In this document: positions 1-11,096 of the stretch, one piece after another | Position numbering within the stretch: the first letter of the stretch is position 1 | Layout of the letters: each line of letters opens with the position of its first letter | DNA from: Paragyromitra xinjiangensis | Lineage: Eukaryota; Ascomycota; Pezizomycetes; Pezizales; Discinaceae | Assembly (NCBI GenBank): GCA_038503065.1 | Contig: JBCAMK010000005.1 | Location: 372,001-436,000 of the forward strand | Length of the DNA stretch: 64,000 nucleotides | Reading direction: 5' to 3' | Notes under the pieces: model-generated | Databases searched by the model: none | Told to the model about the DNA's origin: nothing | Seen by the model: only the letters and a program-made list of their open reading frames with translations | Translations under genes and position numbers: made by a program

Positions 1-1509
1 ATTATGAACTAAGGTAACTATCACTTTCTATACGTTTTTGCTCTTATATAGGTACATCACCTCAAACCAGTTGGTCTGTTACTGGCATCACCTATAGCCT
101 CCTTCGATACAGAGTGAAACAATAGTGGTGCATTAATCCGGTCCCTTCTCTTTATTAAACAATCGCGACAAATCGTGCCTAATTGCCATCACAACCAGCC
201 AGCCCTCGTAAAAGTCACCGATAACGCTTAGAAAAGTTACATGCATAGCATAAAACTACGGCGGAGGGTCGTTAGGGTACCTACCGCTAGATTGAGAAGA
301 CGGTCTGCGGGATCTAGCGTTCCAGTTGGAAGACTGAGGAAGGTGCTACACGCCATCGATGATACACGCATAGAAATCCCCGATGCACCAATTGACACAA
401 AAGGCATGAATAGTGCGACCAATGCACCTCGACAGGGAACTTGAGAGCTGGCATCTTTCATCGCAGCAACTGTTTATGCTGATGTAGGATCTCACCATTC
501 ATCACCCGATTCCGAACCACTTGACTTTTCAATTTTCGGACACCCCAACGCTAGAGCAACGCTCATACGATCAATATGACACCCATGGAGAATCGAGGTC
601 AAAATCAGACGCCTGTGTTGAACCGTCAACCTACAGTGAGGTGGATTCCCTCCATTTCTTGTGTGACTGTGGCCTTGGTCAGGTGCAGGTACCATGTGCT
701 CCAAATGAAGCAGAACAGGTGGGCCACGGCCCAGAACGCCTATTGTCCGAGCCTGGTTTGGTTATCGCGGCAACGGTTCCCAGACGCATCAGGTCACTAC
801 ACTTGCATCCACCTACAGACTCGCTTTTGCCCATCCAAAATCACGCCGCCCGGCAGTTTCAAGGGAAAAAACACGATTCTATCATCGAAACTTGTACGTT
901 GGTTACTATATTAATATCATACCAGACGAGTTACACGTCATTATTCCATGCTTGCTTTCCCGTCTAAAGTAACGGAGACGCAATAATTTTAGCATCCTTC
1001 ATGGCCGAGCCCGAAGCCTGTTTTTCATAATATGGTAATGGCTGTGACTCGAAACGCTCCGATTGATGGTTAAACATTTTTTGTTATACCGATTTCAGCT
1101 TCCCTGATGCACCGCACCCATCCCATTGCCGGACCGATTGGTGCAGGGGAGTTTGAGCGGCATGTTTAAGCCGTTGATATAGTTAGCGATCTGTGCTATG
1201 TCTCTGAACAATAGTGGTTAGAAGTTTCCCGACTGTCCCCAGATCACCAGGCTACCCTACATCAAGCAAAAGTTCGATTCTTTCTAGCACGTTCTAGCCT
1301 TTTCCCGCTAAGATTCATCAAATCCTTACACATAACCATCGAGCTTCCCGACAACTTTCCTCCTACGACTTTCGTTGACACAAAGCCGCTGACGAGTTTA
1401 CCTAAGCTCTTGATTACTGCTATAACGAATCTTGCTCCAGCTATCGGTTGCTTATTCAAACAAAGGTCTGATATATTCAGCAGCGAAGATTTTAAGGGGA
1501 AACATAGCT
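1..1509. other. Intergenic, no supported gene
   Basis: No frame in this stretch has convincing protein character. The longer open frames (for example 521-967 and a hydrophobic minus-strand frame at 237-461) overlap each other on both strands, lack splice or leader support, and do not match the array gene that follows. The shared upstream element of copies A2-A6 is not clearly present before A1. Confidence 0.5.
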
Positions 1510-2815
1510 ATGGCGAGAGGTAAGAAGCTCAAGGCAATTCCGGTATAGTTCTACTCCCCTCATTATAGGTGTAAATACGTGACGACGCGGACGCTGACTC
1601 TTCTAGCCCCATTGAATGACGCTTAGGAGCAGAATGACGCTTAGGAGCAGAAGGGCCAGTCAACAAGCTACGCCAGCTGGCCAACCTCAAGTTCCAGCTA
1701 CTGGACCAAGTCTCAATACTGCCGATCCCTCGAACAACTCACCCCCCAATCAAGTAGGCCATCCTCACTCGACACCGGATAATCACTCCAATCAACGATT
1801 CTCTCTTGATCCGGGCACGTCCCAGGCCACCTTGGCTCAAAATATCCCTGACAATCCCGGCGGGGAGTGCCTGGCTACGCAGATCATGGCTCCAGAACGT
1901 CGGTTTTTGGAGAACTTTGTCCTAGAACTGGGGAATGTCGGCACAGGATCAGTCGTTAGGGAGGAACCAGCAACTCAAGCCACCGTCTCTCGAGTTTCGT
2001 TGCTGCGGAGAGAATTAGCGCAGCTGTCGAATCTCTATCCGCCGACCGACATTGATGAAGAACTACAAACTCAAGTAGTTGGTTCCAGTGCTCAGTTCTT
2101 GGGCAACATGAAGGCAGAGATGAATAATGTCTATCCACCTTCTGCTTCGGTTCAGCCTGCGACCCAGGTGGTTACATCTGCTCGTTTCTCGAATAACGAG
2201 AATGAAGAACTAGCCAATGTCAAGGCAGCGGCAGTTGCGGTTGAAGAGCCAAGCATCCAAGTAGTTGCATCTCAAGCTCCTTTCTCGCAAAGGAAGCTCA
2301 GACAGCTAGCCAACATTGGGCCGGTGGTAGTACTCGCTGAGGAACTCAGTACGCAAGTGGTTGCGTCTACAGTTCCGTTCTCGCAGAGGATTCTTAAACA
2401 GTTAGGAAACATCAGTCCCGCTACGAGCAACAATCAAGAGGAGAGAACACAAGTTGTTCCTGATGGCCTTCCTTTCTCGGAGAGGATGGCAGGCGAGCTG
2501 GGTAATGTAGACCTCGCGAACATTGCGATTTCCCCCCCAACTACCTCAGCCGACGACGACTACGACGAGGAGCCCACAATTAGGTACCCCTCGGACGAGG
2601 AAAAATCGGATACGATATCTAGTGGAGACACGATTCCTGATGGGGACTTCATTGTCGGTAGAGGACCTGTCGTCGCTCAAAGCCAGCATTCATCCAACAG
2701 AAGCTGGGCTAGCGGTAGCTTGACGAGCTCCATGAGGGTAGCTATAGACAAGCAGCCTATCTTGCTGTTCATTAGTCTAGTGCCCATACCTCCTTTGCCT
2801 CTTCTTGGCTCCTAA
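1510..2815 (+). pseudogene. Array copy A1: repeat protein, 5' nonsense and lost C-terminus
   Basis: This is the first copy of the tandem family. Exon 1 is 1510-1542 (MARGKKLKAIP), the intron is 1543-1606 (64 bp), and exon 2 starts at 1607. Directly after the splice the reading is Pro-His-stop (TGA at 1613-1615) where other copies read Pro-His-Arg (CGA in A2 and A5), so the spliced mRNA meets a stop 14 codons in. The frame is open again from ATG 1616 for 399 residues with seven units of the TQVV..FS..L..L.NV repeat and the acidic linker. The frame still reaches the SWASGSLTSSMR block, but from about 2750 the sequence no longer matches its paralogs, so the whole Cys/His module is missing. Translation from ATG 1616 could still give a repeat-only protein; I consider a pseudogene more likely. 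Seen directly: the stop, the repeats and the missing end. Inferred: loss of function. Confidence 0.75.
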
Positions 2816-3372
2816 ATCGCCTATCCGATAAGATCGCAGATAGTGGTTAACGCCAAGAGACTGGGCACGAGACTGGCTGTTCATCGCTGTTTTCAATGGT
2901 GGCTTCAACAGGTCATTTCAGCTTTGTCCGTCGGGGATCATTTGTCCGAGATGGTTGTTAACTCTCTAATTGGTAAAGATGTTGTCTACTTAGGTACTAT
3001 AATTTCGCTCTTTGTTTGATAAATATTCAAATAAAGTAAAATCCAGGCTCGTTTCCATCCCCTACTACCTATGGCTGCTCCTACGGTACGCAGCAAGCTG
3101 CGCAGTGGGGCTGGGCACGAGACTAAGTAAAATCCATTGGGCGATATTGCCATTTCGCGACATTGAGGTCCACATTCTATCTCGTTTCAGCTTATCTTTC
3201 ACTATCATTGTATTTCATTTACGGCCACGACCTGATTGAGACGCCCAATGATATTACAGAGACGAGACAGGTAATCCTGGATAAGTTTGGTCATGCCCCG
3301 TCACTCGCTGCGCGAGCTAACTGGTTACCACATGTAGTTCCCCACATACACTGTCTCCCTACTCCTCGTTTT
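2816..3372. other. Intergenic between A1 and A2
   Basis: This stretch holds no supported gene. The short frames at 3012-3239 and 3163-3492 are not conserved in the equivalent spacers of other array copies. Confidence 0.5.
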
Positions 3373-3388
3373 CCACTAACAGAGCTGC
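3373..3388 (+). promoter_or_regulatory. Conserved upstream element of A2
   Basis: CCACTAACAGAGCTGC lies 128 bp before the A2 start codon. Close relatives (CACCAACAGAGC, CACCGACAGAACTGC, CACCAACAGAACTGC) occur 140-240 bp before the starts of A3, A4, A5 and A6, in otherwise diverged flanks. Conservation suggests a promoter or leader element, but its function is not shown. Confidence 0.4.
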
Positions 3389-3500
3389 GATCTGGGTTAT
3401 CGAAGTTTTCCCATAACTCACGATCAGGCCCCCGTGTTTTATACCTAGAGACAGTTCTAACAAATCTTCTCGTCCAGCAATTTAACAATTGAAAGCAGCA

Positions 3501-5032
3501 ATGCCAAAAGCTAAAAAGCCAAAGGCAACACCGGTATAGTCTCATCTCTCATTATTGGTGTAAATATATCCGGACTCAGATACTGACTTTTCTAGCCGCA
3601 CCGAATGACGCTGAGGAGCCAGAGGAACACTCAGTCAGTTACGCCGGCCAGTTCACTACAGGTCTCTGTTGCTGCAACGAGTTCCAATTCCGCCGGTTCC
3701 CGCATAACCCTTCCTCCCTCGACGCCGACCAATCACCCCAATAACCCATCTACTTCTGCTGGGAGCACATACCAGCCAGCCGCGACACAAGATGTTCCTG
3801 AAGACCTCGATGAAGAGTATCCCGCTACGCAGGTTGTGGCTTCTGGACGTCAGTTCTCGCAGAGAACCGTTCTTGAACTGGGGAATGTGGACGCTGTGTT
3901 AGTCGATCAAGAGGAGCCACCAGCCTCGGCTGTGGTCTCGCGAGTTTCTTTGCTTCGACGAGAGTTAGCACAGTTATCCAACCTCTACCCATCACCCGAA
4001 ATCGATGAAGAGCCGGACACCCAGGTGGTTGGTTCTGGTGCTATGTTTTCGAACAGCCAGCGGGCGGAGATGGAAAACGTCTCTCCTCGCTCTACAATGA
4101 CTGACCCTGCGACCCAGGTGGTTACTTCTGCTCGGTTTTCAGACGGCGAAGTTGAAGGGCTGGGCAATGTCGGCGCAGCGGGAGTGGAAGTTGAAGAGCC
4201 TGATACGCAAGTGGTCGGCTCTGCAGCTCCCTTCTCACACGGGATGCTGAGGCAGCTGTCCAATGTTTACTCAGCGGCAACAATAGCGGAGGACAGTACG
4301 CAAGTGGTCATTTCTCCAGCTTTCGTCTCGCGAGAGGCGCTCAGGGAATTAGTGAACGATAGTCTCGTTTCCGAGGACGAAGTGGAGGCGACGCAACTTG
4401 TTTCTAGACAGTTTCCTTTCTCAGAAGGGGTGCTGGGCGAGTTAGGCAATGTGGACCTAGGCAATATTGGTATCTCACCTCCAGCGGCCATAGCCAACGA
4501 TGATGACGACGACTACGGCTACGACGAGGGCTCTACAATCCGGTACGAGTCAGAAACAGAACAGTCAGGGACGGTTCCTGATTCAGAGACGATGCCTGAT
4601 GGTGACGCAATTAACGATGGAGTACCCGTCAAAGCTCAAAGCCAACGTTCGTCGGACAAAAGCTGGGCTAGTGGTAGCCTAACGAGCTCCATGAGAATTG
4701 CTATTGGCAAGCGCCCTAAGCCCCTCCGAAACGGGAAGGTTCGCCCTGTCCCAGAAGAGCTCGGCACCCCACCACCCCGCTATCCCTGTCTTGTTACCAT
4801 AACCCACTACACATGTGGGCATGCATACAAAAACGTTAAGCATCATGATCGATGCATGCATGACGATAGCCCGAGCAAGAGGGTGCTTAGGGAGGCGACC
4901 CCGGAGTCCCCGGTTCTTGACGAATGGGGTCTACCGCCTAGCGGACAGCGGCCAGGCAGAATGCCGTGCACGGAAAAGGAAACAATGCTGCTCGGGGGCT
5001 CTCAGTGCGAGGTGTGTATGGTAGACGAATGA
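3501..5032 (+). CDS. Array copy A2: 31-residue-repeat protein with C-terminal Cys/His module
   Basis: This is the longest intact member of the array (489 aa), join(3501..3533,3596..5032). The intron is 62 bp (GTATAG..CTAG, CTGAC near the 3' end), and retaining it stops translation after 12 codons. Exon 1 gives MPKAKKPKATP, a Lys-rich, nuclear-signal-like start. A Ser/Thr/Pro-rich leader follows, then seven repeats of about 31 residues (about residues 90-310) with consensus EExxTQVVxSxxxFSxxxLxEL and a closing NV. The second unit is a variant with RVSLLRRELAQLSNL. Next come an acidic run (DDDDDYGYDE), SWASGSLTSSMR, KPLRNGKVRPVPEELG, YPC, H..TCGH, a further H and C, LDEWGLPPS, and a last CxxC. 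The Cys and His residues could bind zinc, which is inference. There is no signal peptide or membrane segment. I do not recognise the family. ATG 3501 was chosen because the same exon-intron arrangement recurs in every copy. Confidence 0.8.
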
Positions 5033-5052
5033 TCCCAGGCTCTGATAGCAAA

Positions 5053-5378
5053 GTAAATGCATCAGTTAATGCATAATTTCCCGCCTAACATTTTGTGTAG
5101 GGTTAAAAGCAAAAAGTAGCCATGTCCAGGAGTTGAACCGCATATCTACTGAGTTCTTTGTCACTTGTACTATTCGTCATATAGTTGAACCTCCCAAATC
5201 GCCCACTTACTCCGGAACAGCGGCCAAGTACACATTTACTAATGCTTTTACTGATGCCTTTCTTGATGCTTTTTCTAGTGGCCTTAAAAAAGACACCAGT
5301 AAAGTTGTTTGTAAATGCATCACTTTATCCCTTCTCCCCTCAGATTTGTACGGGCAATGTGTAAATTGATGCATTTAC
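5053..5378. mobile_element. Candidate MITE between A2 and A3
   Basis: This is a 326-bp non-coding block with perfect 12-bp terminal inverted repeats, GTAAATGCATCA at the left end (5053-5064) and its complement at 5367-5378. Weaker pairing extends inward for about 20 bp, including CCCG. A third copy of the 12-mer lies inside at 5311-5322. I see no clean target-site duplication, so the transposon class cannot be assigned. It sits in the A2-A3 spacer and helps explain why that spacer is longer than the others. Confidence 0.45.
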
Positions 5379-6064
5379 CGCCGTAGTAGAGAAGTGGGAC
5401 TGTTGCGGAGAGGTAATGAGATGTGCTTCGGAGGAAGGTTTTTCAGGTGATGGCTAGCTCAGAATTAAACCCAAACGTTTACGCTTCCTTGGACTACTGT
5501 AGGTTTGTTACATCTGTGCAAGATGGTGTCAACAGGCCAGTTTTAGCGGAATTAATCTGGGATTATGTTTGTTTGTTTCGACTTTGTAGTAGTTAAAAAT
5601 GTACTAATTTGATTGCAGTAGACGAGGTGGCCCTGTTACGCAACTTAGGTCGGGATTGAGCACCCACAATGTGATATTCTTCGAGGTCAGAGTCGCCCCC
5701 AATCGATCGAGTCTTCTGTCTCTGGATGCCATATTCCGGAAACGATGGTGTTGGAAAAGCTTCCTAACATGGGGTCTTTCGGGCGTTGCTACGAGACGGG
5801 GATTAGTGAGAAGCAGGCACCTGAGTACACAGATGCCTAAGTTACCGAAAGGCCTACTACAGGGGTATATAGCTAGGGGCACGCTGCTAGTCACTAAAGA
5901 ATAAGTGATTGAGCTTTCCCAGCGTGCCCAATATTTCCAACAAATGGTGAGTACTGACTAACGAGTGATATTTTGTGCCCATGAAGTATGTTGTTTAATT
6001 AAGTGATTTGTAGATTTATGTAATGCACAAAGACGCTTAGTATATGCTGTGCATAGACGACGAG
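5379..6064. other. Intergenic, no supported gene
   Basis: This stretch has only short frames overlapping on both strands (such as 5604-5894 and 5656-5904), with no motif and no match to the array genes. Confidence 0.45.
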
Positions 6065-6203
6065 CAAAAAAGGTCACAGTCAGGTTTTTCTGTTGACCTT
6101 AACCCGGTGCGTGAAGATTTCTCTACCCCGGGAGGGAATCGAACCTGCGTTCCCCCGGCCCCTCTGGGCGACACAGTAACCATTAAGCTACCATGGCTGA
6201 TGA
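6065..6203 (-). mobile_element. tRNA-derived SINE-like repeat, family 1, copy 1
   Basis: Read on the minus strand this is a tRNA-like head with an internal Pol III A box (TAGCTTAATGG, 6190-6180) and B box (GGTTCGATTCC, 6145-6135), followed by a tRNA-unrelated body and a T run at 6070-6065. It is almost identical to 22986-23126 over about 130 bp. Weaker similarity continues on the head side to about 6285, so the mobile unit may be larger. The T-arm does not pair well, so I do not call a functional tRNA. Confidence 0.65.
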
Positions 6204-6413
6204 CAGGATAACTGTTTTGTCCTACGTTTACTCCTCCGTACCCTCCTATGGTGCACCGATAGTATTGGTAAGTTATATTATCATCAGCCAACTATGTGCT
6301 CACTCGCACGCGGGTGCTGTAATAAGTCGTATCATATCTGATCACTCGGCTTGCGGGGTAGCAGAGCCACCTGCTACAGGTAATGGATTTTACCTGTCTT
6401 TTCTCCTTCGCTG

Positions 6414-6430
6414 CTCACCGACAGAACTGC
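6414..6430 (+). promoter_or_regulatory. Conserved upstream element of A3
   Basis: CTCACCGACAGAACTGC lies about 125 bp before the A3 start. About 50 bp around it (from about 6380) matches the region upstream of A4 closely, so A3 and A4 share a recent common promoter region. Confidence 0.45.
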
Positions 6431-6554
6431 AGGAGAGTCTGTTCAAGTGGTTCATCACGACGATCATCGATCTCTCCACAGTCTCCTGTTATTACCAGAG
6501 ACACAGCTCTGCTAGATTTATCATTTCTTCAATATCCTAAAACCTCGAGCAGAA

Positions 6555-7948
6555 ATGCCAAAATCACAAAAGCCTAAGGCTACACCGGTATAGCTCCCTA
6601 TCTCCTGATTGGTGTACATCAATCGCGACCCAGGCGCTGACTTCTATAGCCGCATCGGATGGTATTGAGGAGACGCAGTGTCCTTCAGCCAGTTACCTCT
6701 GCCGGACCATCCCATGTCCCCACCGCTTCCTCAAATTCTAATCGTCTCAGTACTACGAGCTTCCCTGCCGATCCCGTGATCCAACCTTCCCCATCTCTAC
6801 CTGACGTATCCAATACTGGATTCCCCGTTCCGTCTGCTCCTCTCCCTGCCACGACTCGAGATGTGTTGGCTGGCCTCGACGATGAATTGGCGGATACCCA
6901 AATACTTGCGTCCGGAAGTCGTTTCACGCAAGGCGTTATTGATAATTTGGGCAACATTGATGTCGAGCCGGTCAATCCAGAGCCATCTACTCAGCGTATC
7001 TCTCGCGTTTCTAGAATGCGTAGAGCATTCGCACAATTGGGGGATCACGACCCGCCGCCCTCTGTCGAAGAGGAAGCAACTCAAGTAGCGACCCAAGTAG
7101 TTGCCTCGCTTCCTTTCTCGCAAGGCGCAATGAACAGACTTGGCAATATCCATCCGCCGGGATCGATAGCCCAGGAACCGGGGACTCAGGTTGTCGGTAC
7201 TCAAGAACCCTTCTCGGAAGGCGTAATCAGGCAGTGGGCCAATGTGCAATCCGTGCAGGCCAGCGTCGAGCAAGCGGGGACGCAAGTTGTTCCAAGCGGG
7301 TCACAGTTTTCGGAGAGAATGGTTGCAGAGCTAGGTAATGTCGACTTGGCCAACATCGACCTTACTCAGCCCGACGCCGCGGGAGATGACGATTACGGCT
7401 ACGATGAAGGAACAACGATTCGAACCTTCTCTCAAGCCGTCAAGTCTCGTACGCCTTCAGTAAGGGAGGTAGTCACCACCCCAAGCAAACATTCAACAGT
7501 GAAGAGTTGGGCCAGTGGGAGCCTTACCACCTCAATGAGGGAGTTTATTGGTCTGTCCCCGAAGCCTTTGAAAAACGGTAAAACTCGGCATGTCCCGGAA
7601 GATCTCGGACCAGCTCCCCCGCGCTGGCCGTGCACGGTTACGGTGCATCATTCGACCTGCGGCCATACTCACAAAGTAGTTGTGCACAGTCACATTTGTT
7701 ACTACTACGAAGAGAAACCTGGCCAGCGGGTTTACAAAGAGCCGACACCAGAGCAGGAAGTTTTGGACGAATGGGGGTTGCCCCCAAGCGCGCAGCCACC
7801 GGCGAGAACGCAAAGGACAACCCAAACCCAAAGCCAAACACAAGTCATGACAGGAGATGACGAAGAGTGCTTCGAGAGCACTTCCTCTATCATTCTAACC
7901 GGCAGGCCTTGCGAGACCTGCAGGGCCGAGCGAGCTGGAGGAAAGTAA
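6555..7948 (+). CDS. Array copy A3: 31-residue-repeat protein with C-terminal Cys/His module
   Basis: This copy encodes 443 aa, join(6555..6587,6650..7948). Exon 1 is MPKSQKPKATP. The intron is 62 bp (GTATAG start, CTGAC, TATAG end). After PHRMVLRRR there is a Ser/Pro-rich leader, then five repeat units (about residues 85-245) and the acidic YGYDE linker. The C-terminal module follows: SWASGSLTTSMR, KPLKNGKTRHVPEDLG, RWPC, H..TCGH, VHSHIC, LDEWGLPPS, a TQ-rich spacer and a final CxxC. Compared with A2 it lacks two repeats and has an extra polar stretch before the last CxxC. All conserved Cys and His residues of the module are present. It is intact and of typical length for the array. Function unknown. 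Confidence 0.8.
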
Positions 7949-8635
7949 AGCTACGGAGCGGAAGCGGTTGATGGGTTAGTGGAAACAAGAGGTTTAAGAA
8001 AGGCAATCTTTGTTGCAATAGTCATTCCGATTTCTGTCATGTTGGGATACTTCCGTCGATAATTTGTTTTTTTCAGTTGAGTTGCTTTAGCTAGAAATGA
8101 AAACTTATTAAAATCCATTAAGCGACTAGGCCCATTGTTAAAATGAAGTTCTCTATCTCGGTTGCGTGCTATACATGCGGCGAGAATAAATTCCCACAGA
8201 TGACAACCACCAAATAACGTACAGAGTATGATGAAAACCTTCAAACACCACCAAGAATAACCCAAATTAAGGCCACCAAAAAGCTAGGTATTCTACTTGG
8301 TAAAGACCTTTGGACACGGGGAGAACTACAAAGCAGCTGTGGATTGGGGTAGGAGGCAATCCTAGCAAGCACTAAAATACACCTATGAAGGCTCTCCCAA
8401 GGGAGTTTAAACTCTGTTTTGAAGATGAGGAGTATCTATCGATCATCTCCATTTACCTTTTGCTTTTATTTCTTGTTGCTTGTATTTTGGTTGTTGTGTT
8501 TTTCAATTTTCGTTCTCGCTTTGGCGTTGTTGCTAAGTGGGCATGGGAACTTATTCCCGCAGCAAGTAATTAGTCGGATCATATGGGGTCACTCGTATTA
8601 AGGTAACAGATTGTACCTGTCTTATCTCCTCCATT
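7949..8635. other. A3-A4 spacer
   Basis: The first 250 bp resemble the 3' flanks of A4 and A5, including a GTTTTAGCTAG-like stretch and a conserved 'AAAATCC' block, so the duplicated unit includes the 3' flank. No supported gene is present. A 62-codon hydrophobic frame at 8385-8573 has no counterpart in other spacers. Confidence 0.45.
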
Positions 8636-8653
8636 GCTCACCAACAGAACTGC
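8636..8653 (+). promoter_or_regulatory. Conserved upstream element of A4
   Basis: GCTCACCAACAGAACTGC lies about 140 bp before the A4 start, the clearest version of the shared element. Its flanks match those of the A3 element. Confidence 0.45.
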
Positions 8654-8794
8654 AGCAGAGTACGTTCTAGTTCTTTATCGCTCACTATAACCAATCTCCC
8701 CCCAGCCAACTGTCCTTTTACGCCGATAACTTTCTACTAGATTTGTTTTCTTTCCAGTAATTCTCTTTCCAGTATTCCGAGATAGCGAGCAATA

Positions 8795-10176
8795 ATGCCA
8801 AAAGCGATGAAGCCGAAGGTGATGACGGTATACTCGGACTTCACCTAACTAACTTATCACGACCTGGACGCTGACTTATTTAGCCGCACGGCATGGTGCT
8901 TAGGAGACGCGGTGCCTCGCAACCAATTACCTCTGCTGGCCCCTCTCAAGCTTCAGTCCCCTCGCCAAGAGTGAATAGCTTTCCCGCTCCTAGTCCCTTT
9001 CTCGACCCTCAGGCCCATCCTTCAACTTCACAACCGCACCTAGAAGATAATCTGTACGCGGTTTCGTCAACTCCGCTGTCCGTCTCGACTCCGAATGAAG
9101 TGGAAGATCACGAGGAGGAATTGGCAGACACCCAGATCCTCGGCACGGAAAATAATTTTCCTGAAGTATCTATTGCCAACTTGGCCAACATTGAGGAGGA
9201 GCAATTCGTTCTAGTCGACCAGCCAATTCAAGTCGTTTCTCGCGTTTCTCGCTTACGTAGGGGATTTGCTCAATTGAGCAATCTCGACCCGCCCTCTCCA
9301 ACGGACGATCAACTAGCGACTCAGGAAGCGACGCAGGCTGTTGCAGCTGCATCGTTCTCGGAGCAGGAGATTAATGAATTTGGGAATATCTACCAGTTCG
9401 CAGCGGCAGAGGAGGACGAAGAGACACAAGTCGTGGCTACTCAGGCTCGCTTCTCGGAAGAGGTGCTTCAACAGTTAGCAAACGTTGAGCCTGTGGAAGC
9501 CAGTGCCTCGCAGGTAGAAACTCAAGTCGTGGCAACCCATGCTCAGTTCTCAGAGAGGATGGCAGCGGTCCTTGGAAATGTTGACTTGGCGAGTATCGCG
9601 ATCGGACCAACTCCAGTCATAGAAAATGATGACTGGGATGAGGGAGCAACTATCAGAACCTTCTCCCAAGTTCCAAAATCCGATACGCCTACCGATAGAG
9701 AAGTAGGGCAAGCTTTGAGCAAGCACACGACGATCAAGAGCTGGGCAAGTGGTAGTCTGACTACCTCCATGAGGGAACTTGTAGGCCTGCCACCAAAGCC
9801 CCTCAAGAATGGGAAGCTTAGGCCTGTCCCAGAGGACCTAGGTCCAGCCCCAGCGCGTTGGCCTTGTAAGATTACGCTCACACACCCTACATGTGGGCAT
9901 ACATCGAGGACAATTGTGCATAGTCACCTTTGTTACCATCATGAGGAGAAGCCCGGGCAGCGAATTTACAGGGATCCGTCCCTAGAGCCTGAAGTCCTTG
10001 ACGAATGGGGCCTACCCCCGAGCGCGCAGCAACCTAGGAGCACGCAGGGAACGACCCAAAGCGCAACGCAGGTGATAAGGGAAGACGACGAGGAGTGCTA
10101 TGAGAGCACCTCCTCGATCGTTCTTCCTGGGACCGTTTGCGATGGATGCAAGGCTGCGCAGGCTGGGAAAACCTAA
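8795..10176 (+). CDS. Array copy A4: 31-residue-repeat protein with C-terminal Cys/His module
   Basis: This copy encodes 441 aa, join(8795..8827,8884..10176). Exon 1 is MPKAMKPKVMT. The intron is 56 bp, the shortest in the array, with CTGAC and TTTAG at its 3' end. Exon 2 begins PHGMVLRRR. Five repeat units follow (about residues 90-250), including the RVSRLRRGFAQLSNL variant as unit two. The acidic linker is shorter (NDDWDEG). The C-terminal module is complete: SWASGSLTTSMR, GLPPKPLKNGKLRPVPEDLG, RWPC, H..TCGH, VHSHLC, LDEWGLPPS and a final CxxC. It is the closest intact relative of A5 and shows what A5 looked like before its nonsense change. Function unknown. Confidence 0.8.
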
Positions 10177-10814
10177 AGCCATGGAGCGGGGGCGATCAAT
10201 ATGTAGTTCGCGGGAACGGGAAGTTTGAGAAAATGCAACATGGCTGTGGTACTCAATCCGATTCTCACCCTTGTGTTGGAATATTTCTGTGGATCACATA
10301 TTTTTGGTTGTTTTCGATTTGCCGGTGTTTATTTGGGCGCTGTTCTTTCCTTCTTGTTTTAGTTAGAAAATCAAAATCCTTATAATCCAGTAGATGATCT
10401 GGCCTTTCCCCGGAATTTAGGTCCGGTTCTAACCACAGTGACGCGATATCTTGAAAAATTTTCTGCCATGACTTCTGAGTTTTTGGCCGTTGATTGTGCA
10501 CTATAGTGATAGCTGAAAAAAATAGAGCTTGCTAAACTGTGCTCTGGCTCCCCATGGGAGCCATATTTTGTGTACTGGCGGAGATAAACTTCAGGCCTAA
10601 GTCTCCCTGATGTCCGCCATGCTACAAACATTTATCAATCCTTAACCAAGAACCCTCTCCCAATACTTCCAGTCGGAATATTGTCGAGTGAGAACCTGTG
10701 AATTTTACTAATAGAAAGAGTCACCATGAACTATGTAATATACCTTTGTTGTCAAATCCACCCTTCTACTGCTTGCCCCTCCCAACGCCCATGTGATAAA
10801 ACATGGGCAGCTCA
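10177..10814. other. A4-A5 spacer
   Basis: The 3' flank of A4 (to about 10430) is recognisably homologous to that of A5 (about 12481-12730): a GCCAT..GCGGG start, then TTTATTTGGGCGC-like and GTTTTAGTTAG-like blocks. No supported gene is present. Confidence 0.45.
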
Positions 10815-10873
10815 GATGGGAGCGAGTCTAAGTAATGAGAGAACTCTCTTATCCAGTTCACCAACAGAGCCGC
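10815..10873 (+). promoter_or_regulatory. Conserved upstream block of A5
   Basis: A 59-bp block running from GATGGGAGCGAGTC to TTCACCAACAGAGCCGC is shared with 13299-13367 upstream of A6. It contains the CACCAACAGAGC element and lies about 225 bp before the A5 start. Confidence 0.45.
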
Positions 10874-11096
10874 GGAGCGGTGAGCTCTCTAATCATCGGC
10901 GAGATCGCTCGCACTACGCGCAGCAGGTACTTTGCTAGTACACTCATCGATTCTAACGATCTCCCACGTCGAAGAGCTGATTCACGCCTGCCCTCACCCA
11001 CAGCGATCAATCATCCTTCAGCTGTCTCTTACTTTTTCCCGCAGCGTTTCTGATAATTAAATTTTCTACAAATTATTTTAAGGTTAACAAGCAGTA

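Noticed and set aside
6120..6200. Functional tRNA gene in SINE family 1
   Set aside because: A and B boxes are good, but the T-stem and anticodon arm do not pair well, and the sequence continues into a repeated non-tRNA body.
6037..6291. Minus-strand frames at 6037-6291 and 22875-23108 with identical peptides
   Set aside because: The shared peptide comes from reading through the SINE-like repeat, so the identity reflects a repeat and not a conserved protein.
6797..7285. Minus-strand 162-codon frame opposite A3
   Set aside because: It is antisense to the conserved repeat region and is not kept open opposite the other copies at equal length, so it is a shadow.
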